Assembly: GCA_030685235.1 (NCBI GenBank)
Contig: MU839148.1
Coordinates: 62,001-126,000 of the forward strand
Origin: Copromyces sp. CBS 386.78
Taxonomy: Eukaryota > Ascomycota > Sordariomycetes > Sordariales > Sordariaceae
Reading direction: 5' to 3'
Length of the DNA: 64,000 bases
The position numbers and the translations under genes are program-made. A model generated the notes under the pieces. That model saw only the letters and a program-made list of their open reading frames with translations. It was not told where the DNA came from and did no database searches. Positions 58,822 through 64,000 of the stretch are shown in pieces. Positions within the stretch are counted from its first letter, which is position 1. The number at the start of each line of letters is the position of its first letter.

Positions 58822-60240
58822 CTCGAGGAAGGTGCGAGGGTATGAACTGATGCAGGCAGGAAGGAATGGTTTCTCGGCGATCTGGCCCGGAGGCGAGAAT
58901 TTCCCGGTGTCCGTTGAGGTAAGGTAGGTGTTAATGTTAGACGTGCAGTAGCTGCCAATTCGACAGTATGCGTCAGTCACGTTGGTTGCGCCGTTCGGGC
59001 CGTTCCCTTGGACGGCTCTTGCTTTATGGCACGACCCTCGCCGTAGCTCATCCCTTGCTTGCTCTTTACGTCTTGTCCCGAAGATGTGGCCTTGGTGTTA
59101 TTTTTGTGAAAGGATACAAAAAATTAGGAGATTCGTAAAGTGATTTGAAGGTCGAGAGCGATGGTGGCAAGAAATGATGAGCGCGATGATGGTGATGGTC
59201 TTGAGGATAACTGGCTTTCTTCTAGGCTTTGAATGGATCTCCCTTACCCCCAAGATGGTGTCTGAAATCTCTCGACAAAGAACAGTTGTCAAGGGATGGA
59301 CACATTAGCTCAGACGGCGGGTGGTACGACAGGAAGAAGCCGCAAAGGGCGAGGACAGAGAAGTATATACCTTTGGTACTTCCGGGTGGTTCCCGTCTTT
59401 TCCAAGTCGTACCTGAATAAAACTGTTGTGACCCCTCACTGGGCTTCCCTCCCCACCCCCAAACTCTTTTTGGTCAGAGGCGAACTTTGTCTGCATATGA
59501 TTCCTCGCTAAGATTGACATGACGGGCAAAGCTGGATCGCTAAATTGGACGTTACGCCAAGCCATTGTTCCTATTGTTTCTGTTTTGGGTACCCAAGAGC
59601 CAAGAAACCAGGTCGAGTCTAGCCCATGGCTCTTCAGGTGAACGACCGATTCCACTATGCTCTGCAGAATACAGTAGCAACGTGCCGTCGCATTCAATGT
59701 TTATGTGCATGAGATCATGATAGAAACAGCGTGGTAGCGACCAGTTGACGGACAGCCAAATGCCGGCCAGGTTCGACCATGGTCACATCATGAGAACTTA
59801 GCGCACGCTTGCTGCCTTGGAATCTTGCAGATGAGCGAAACGGATGAGAGACAATCTGACAACGTGTGTCACTTGACTTCGGCTACATTTTTGCCCGTGA
59901 CTGGGAATTATACCAAACTGGATGGGATGAGGGGGTGTTTTGCCCTCGTGCCTCGCTTGCCTCTTCAAGCTTTACCTAGCTGGACCATCTAAACGCCCTT
60001 GGACCGATGACGGAGGGCATCGTGACTTGTAAAAGACTACCGCTTTTTCTCGGTCGATTTGGATACCCCCAGAAAGGGGATAGCGGGCCGCTATACCTTA
60101 TCTGGGCATATAAGCGAGTGCCAGCCAACTGGTCCGCCCCTGCCACCCCCCTTGCCAGCCCCGCCAGCCGACTGCAAGTAACTCCGCTAACCGTACTCCC
60201 CGTACTAGTAATCTTATAGAATTTCGCCTAGCCTCCCCAC
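58822..60240. other. Promoter flank and boundary to the RIP-degraded block
   Basis: About 1.4 kb of normal composition, including the upstream region of the gene at 57271. The composition switches abruptly to AT-rich at about 60,220-60,300. No gene supported. Confidence 0.5.
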
Positions 60241-60289
60241 CTCCCCCCCTTCTTCAAACTACTACCTTTCTCAATTCTAACTCGTACCT

Positions 60290-61760
60290 TCAAATCGCCA
60301 AAATTACTAGAATTAATTAAATAATACTACAATACCAGATTATCGATCGCGATATAGGGTTTTATTAAAGAAGTAAATATTAAATCGAACAACGTATTTA
60401 AACTTACCGCTATTAAGATTCCTAAGATTCCTATTGTAAGTTTAATATTAAAAACCCGACTAAGCTTATAGTAAGTTTCCTTTCAAACTATTACTATTAC
60501 TACCCCACTATCACTACCCTATATTTTAATTATAGTATTTTATTATACAACTTCCCTCCTCACCCTACTACCTATACAGATTCAAAAATTTGAATTAATA
60601 TTAATAATTTCGTTTTATAGTACTTCTTTATTATTATTATTATTATTATTATCTCTTTCTCTCAATATATCCTTCTTATCTACCGATTCGGATACTTAAA
60701 CTTATTAATTTTATAATACCGTTACTAAACGGTAAAGGCTAGGCAAAAAGGTTAAGCCACTCCATTAATAGTTTATATATTAGGTATACGATTGTCTACC
60801 TCCTAAGAAGAGGATCGAACGTAATTATAATTACGAAATAAAGATTTTTATTTTCGATTACTTTCTTTTTTACTTCGTTATAGCCAATTATATTATAGGG
60901 CATAACTTCCGTACAAAAATCGATAGGGAGGAATTGCCCCTATTCCTAAGTATCTCTTATTTAAGAAGCGGTAACCTACTTTAAAATCCTTAAGTCGACT
61001 ATTTCTTCGTAGTAAATTAATAAGAATAAAATTATTTACTATATAAAATTTCCCTTTCGGCTAATATATTTAGAATTGGAAAAGAAACTATTTAATAGTT
61101 TTTTCTAAAAGTGGAAGGTAGGCGAATTCGTACGTATTGGCTAATTTAGGCGAACGTTTAAATATATCTTTTATACCTAGACTAGCTTTCCCTATTCGGA
61201 ATTTCTATTTACAATTAACTAATTTAAAGGGTTTATACGCCGCTATAATATTGTACTTCGTTAAATTATACGATAGTTATTAAAATTATTAGTAAATTAC
61301 CTTTATTTAACTACTAACTTCCTTAAATTCGTACGTAGGAATACTATTCTACTTATAACGCTATCTATTAACCGTTTAATTTATAGCCCGCCTACCCCCC
61401 GCAAAATAAGTATTTTATATCCTTTTTATATCTTTTTTATTATTAATTAACTTCCTATCTTTTAATAGGTAGATAAACGGTTTATTATTAATTTCGACGA
61501 AACTTCCGTCCCTTTCGAATTCTTTGACGGCGTTATATACAATATTAAAAGCAACGATACTATTACGGGCAAGACTGATAGAAGCGGCTAAAGTAAACGG
61601 TAAGCGACCTTAATTCTATATATTTTTATAAATGGATTTTGGCGGTTGAAACCGAAATTGATCTTTAAGGGTATATTAAATACTAAGAAAAAGAAAATTA
61701 TACAAAGTACGTTAAATATTTCTTTTATTTTTTATTTTTTTCTTTTATTATTTTTCTTTC
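60290..61760 (+). pseudogene. Second RIP-degraded pogo/Fot1-like (DDE_1) transposase
   Basis: The plus strand is full of TAA/TAG but keeps family order. A helix-turn-helix-like part lies near 60,290-60,490. At 61,490-61,680 the frame reads INFDETSVPFEF, then DTITGKTDRSG, then R*ATLILYIFINGF and LKPKLIFKG, matching the DDE_1 block around the first catalytic Asp (DE-T-P-F-E...G-K...K-R-Q-A-T...DG...P-x-x-I-F-G). It is a different copy from the element at 8652 and lacks recognised TIRs here. Ends are approximate; not functional. Confidence 0.7.
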
Positions 61761-61907
61761 TTTCCTTTTACCCTCTATATTACGCTTTTAAACCGTTAGT
61801 CGCGTATAAGACCTAAATTGAGCTAAAGCTATATTATCTTACTGCCTACGGGCAAATAGGTAAAATCCGAGCCGAGGAGGGTAGATTAGCGTAGTATTAT
61901 ATATATA

Positions 61908-62175
61908 TATCACAGGATTAGGCCTATAATATGCCCACCCTACACTGCCTCTTAAATATACTATAACTATCGTTATAGCACGGTCACGTGCAGGGTTATA
62001 TGCGCGCACGGCCTAGCTCCAGGGCTCTCGCCCATATAGCCAGTCCTCCGCACACATCCTTCCTTTCCTCTCCTTCGCATAATAACGCATATCTTACCCT
62101 ACCCCCAATAGTACCTCACCCCGTAATAATTTATTATACCTACTATCGCGCTACGTACACTCAAGGGAGATAAAT
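61908..62175 (+). repeat. LTR-like segment A
   Basis: Begins TATCACAGGATTA and later has a CT-rich tract, ACCCCCAATAGTA and CCCCGTAATAA. Segment B at 63260 has the same order. Typical gypsy-type LTRs begin TGTCAC; TG to TA is the expected RIP change. Right end uncertain. Confidence 0.5.
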
Positions 62176-62329
62176 TCAAATTACATTTAGTATAGAAAAG
62201 ATTATTTAAATCGCTCCGTAATTAAAGACTCGACCCCTTACGAACGGGGCAAACAAAAAGATTCGGTCGCAAATAATATAATTCGAACTAAATAATATAA
62301 TAAATATTAGCCTTATCTCTTTCTCCCTA

Positions 62330-63259
62330 TTTATTAATTAAAATAATACGTTTAAATAAACTACTATATCCGTATTAATTTAATAATTAATAATAAATTA
62401 ACTACAGGTTATTACCAATAATTTTATTATAGCAACCGCTATCGGCGCCCTTTAAACTACCGACCTTAAAAATTAAGTAATTTATAATACCCTAATTAAA
62501 ATATTTATAAACTTCGATAACGACCCTATTACTCGCGTTCTATTATATTATATTATAAATTACGCCCTTACACTCGTATTAGTCCTAGTATTTTATAACG
62601 TCGCTTTCACTTACAACCGTTTTATTTATAATAATATAATCGAAGCCCGCTCGCGCGCTTAAAGAGCTAAAGAGGACTTTACCGAATCCTACTAAGAGAT
62701 CGATCGTTTAAATATTCGAAATACTAAATTCCAATAAAGGATTAACGAATTTAAATAATCTTTTAACGATTTTAAAACTAATACTTTTAAATCTTTTTAG
62801 AAATAAAAAAATAAGTACGCCGAAACTATTAATAAAGTCCGCGCTTAATTTAAATAAATTTAAAAAATTAAAGTACTTATTATAATAATTACGAACGTTA
62901 ACGGTAACGGTTATAAATTAATATAATTACGTATATATATTATTCCGTTTAATAATAAAAATACTATTCTATTAGAAAAGGCCGAAAAATACCGTTCTTA
63001 GCGTATAAAGGTTAAATTTTACTAAATTAACGAATTTACCTTTTTCGCCTTTAAACTTAAGCGCTTCTTTTATATTACTAAATATTTTAAAAGTCTTCCC
63101 TTTTCGGCTATCGAATTATAATTAGCTAATATTTTCGAATATTCTACTAACGATATTAAATAAAAGTAGAAGATTATTATAAACCTTTTTAAAGAATTCG
63201 ATATTAAATATAATAATTCCGACTTTATTATTATTATTCGCCGCGAATTCGACGATTAG
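62330..63259 (+). pseudogene. RIP-degraded gag-like reading frame
   Basis: Between the two LTR-like segments one plus-strand frame can be followed through TAG/TAA codons. It gives a charged, helical stretch (about 62,640-62,880), then KAEKYRS*RIKVKFY, a hydrophobic stretch, and LFKEFDIKYNNSDF near 63,190. Layout and composition resemble an LTR-retrotransposon gag. No protease, reverse transcriptase or zinc knuckle is visible, so the call is tentative. The frame is cut at 63260 by segment B. Confidence 0.4.
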
Positions 63260-63545
63260 TATCACAGGATTACCTATGATAGCATATAGCACTGGGCACT
63301 ATATGGTCGAGTCCATTGGCTATTAGCCAATGGGACCGCATGCACGCACGCACTAGTGGGCCTCGGTCTGGATCCGGGCACGGCATAGCCTACCCTATAT
63401 CTAGACCGCACTCCTCCCTCCTCTCCTTCTTTCCTTCTTCGTATAACTACGTATATTTAACTATACCCCCAACAGTATTATCCCCGTAATAGTTAGTTGT
63501 ACCTTACTATTATACTGCGTACGTATACTTTAAAATAAATTTATC
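63260..63545 (+). repeat. LTR-like segment B
   Basis: Same orientation and order of landmarks as segment A: TATCACAGGATTA, CT-rich tract, ACCCCCAACAGTA, CCCCGTAATA. The middle part differs, and holds the hairpin CCATTGGCTA-T-TAGCCAATGG at about 63,312-63,332. Confidence 0.5.
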
Positions 63546-64000
63546 GCCGCCGCCGTCGTAAGTATTTCCGACGAGCTCGCAATTTCGTCGTATTGCAACT
63601 AAGATTAAAATCCGTCGTACAGCGACTATATCTCTCTTTTATCGTATCGCGATTATACCTCTTTTTCGTTACTATAAAATAGTTAACGGATACCGTTTAC
63701 GCTATAAAGTAGTAGGTACTAATTAGAACGATTATAATTATTTAAATAGCGGCCCCTATTATTAATTTCGACGTTACTATCTCTATAATTAATACTATCG
63801 TCGGCTCTAAATACGAATAATTCTTTAAAAATATTATAGAAACTTTTAACGGTATTGCTCTCTAGTACTTAGGAAACCTAATTGTAGAAGAAATTTTTAA
63901 TACCGTTTTTAAATTTATTTAATATATTGCTTTTCCTTATATTATTATTACTTTTATTTAATTAATTTATTTGGACTTAATTTAAGCTAATATGTTCGCT
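63546..64000. other. AT-rich RIP-degraded sequence continuing past the window
   Basis: Composition as in the preceding block. If segment B is an LTR, this would be the start of a second retroelement's internal region, but I could not read a family from it. Confidence 0.4.

Noticed and set aside
58822..58980. 53-residue extension of the protein starting at 58821
   Set aside because: Composition differs from the rest and the internal Met starts a compact basic segment; read as 5' leader.

Overview
This is a eukaryotic window from a filamentous ascomycete, most likely Neurospora or a close relative in the Sordariaceae. Genes carry short introns (54 to 510 bp) with GTAAGT-type donors and CTRAC branch points. 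The complex I 75/78-kDa subunit looks very close to the Neurospora crassa protein as I remember it. Several long blocks are AT-rich, stop-ridden and poor in CpA/TpG while CpG survives, which is the mark of repeat-induced point mutation (RIP).

Layout. 1-8.1 kb: 3' part of the complex I 78-kDa subunit gene (+), a Pex39-like KPWE-motif gene (-) converging on it, and, from a shared divergent promoter, a mitochondrial PP2C phosphatase of Ptc5 type (+). 8.15-11.76 kb: a 497-bp foldback MITE abutting a 3.1-kb RIP-degraded Fot1/pogo-like transposon; the two share one TA. 13.15-14.9 kb: RIP-degraded Tc1/mariner transposase (-). 16.1-19.7 kb: an eight-exon GH63-like glucosidase gene (+) with a GC-AG intron and a 3-nt microexon. 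20.7-22.3 kb: a cysteine-rich single-pass membrane protein (-). 23.8-25.3 kb: RAD57/XRCC3-like recombination ATPase (+). 26.0-29.5 kb: RNA polymerase III second-largest subunit (-). 33.4-37.6 kb: PUF RNA-binding protein (+). 39.7-40.6 kb: ribosomal protein eL15 (-). 41.2-42.4 kb: an unknown basic/coiled-coil protein (-). 43.7-46.5 kb: PSP1-domain protein (-). 46.5-52.8 kb: gene-poor, with an assembly gap inside G/C homopolymers. 52.8-53.9 kb: NFU1 Fe-S scaffold (-). 54.9-56.1 kb: HIT-zinc-finger (Hit1/ZNHIT3-like) protein (+). 57.3-58.8 kb: unknown low-complexity protein (-). 60.2-64.0 kb: a nest of RIP-degraded elements: a second pogo-like transposase, two LTR-like segments and a gag-like stretch.

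The genes do not form a cluster with one job; most are housekeeping (respiration, Fe-S assembly, transcription, translation, DNA repair). Two links are worth noting: NFU1 serves Fe-S proteins of the kind encoded by the first gene, and the Pex39-like gene shares a promoter region with a phosphatase ending in a PTS1-like Pro-Lys-Leu. No tRNA, rRNA or CRISPR array was seen. All gene models are spliced by eye.
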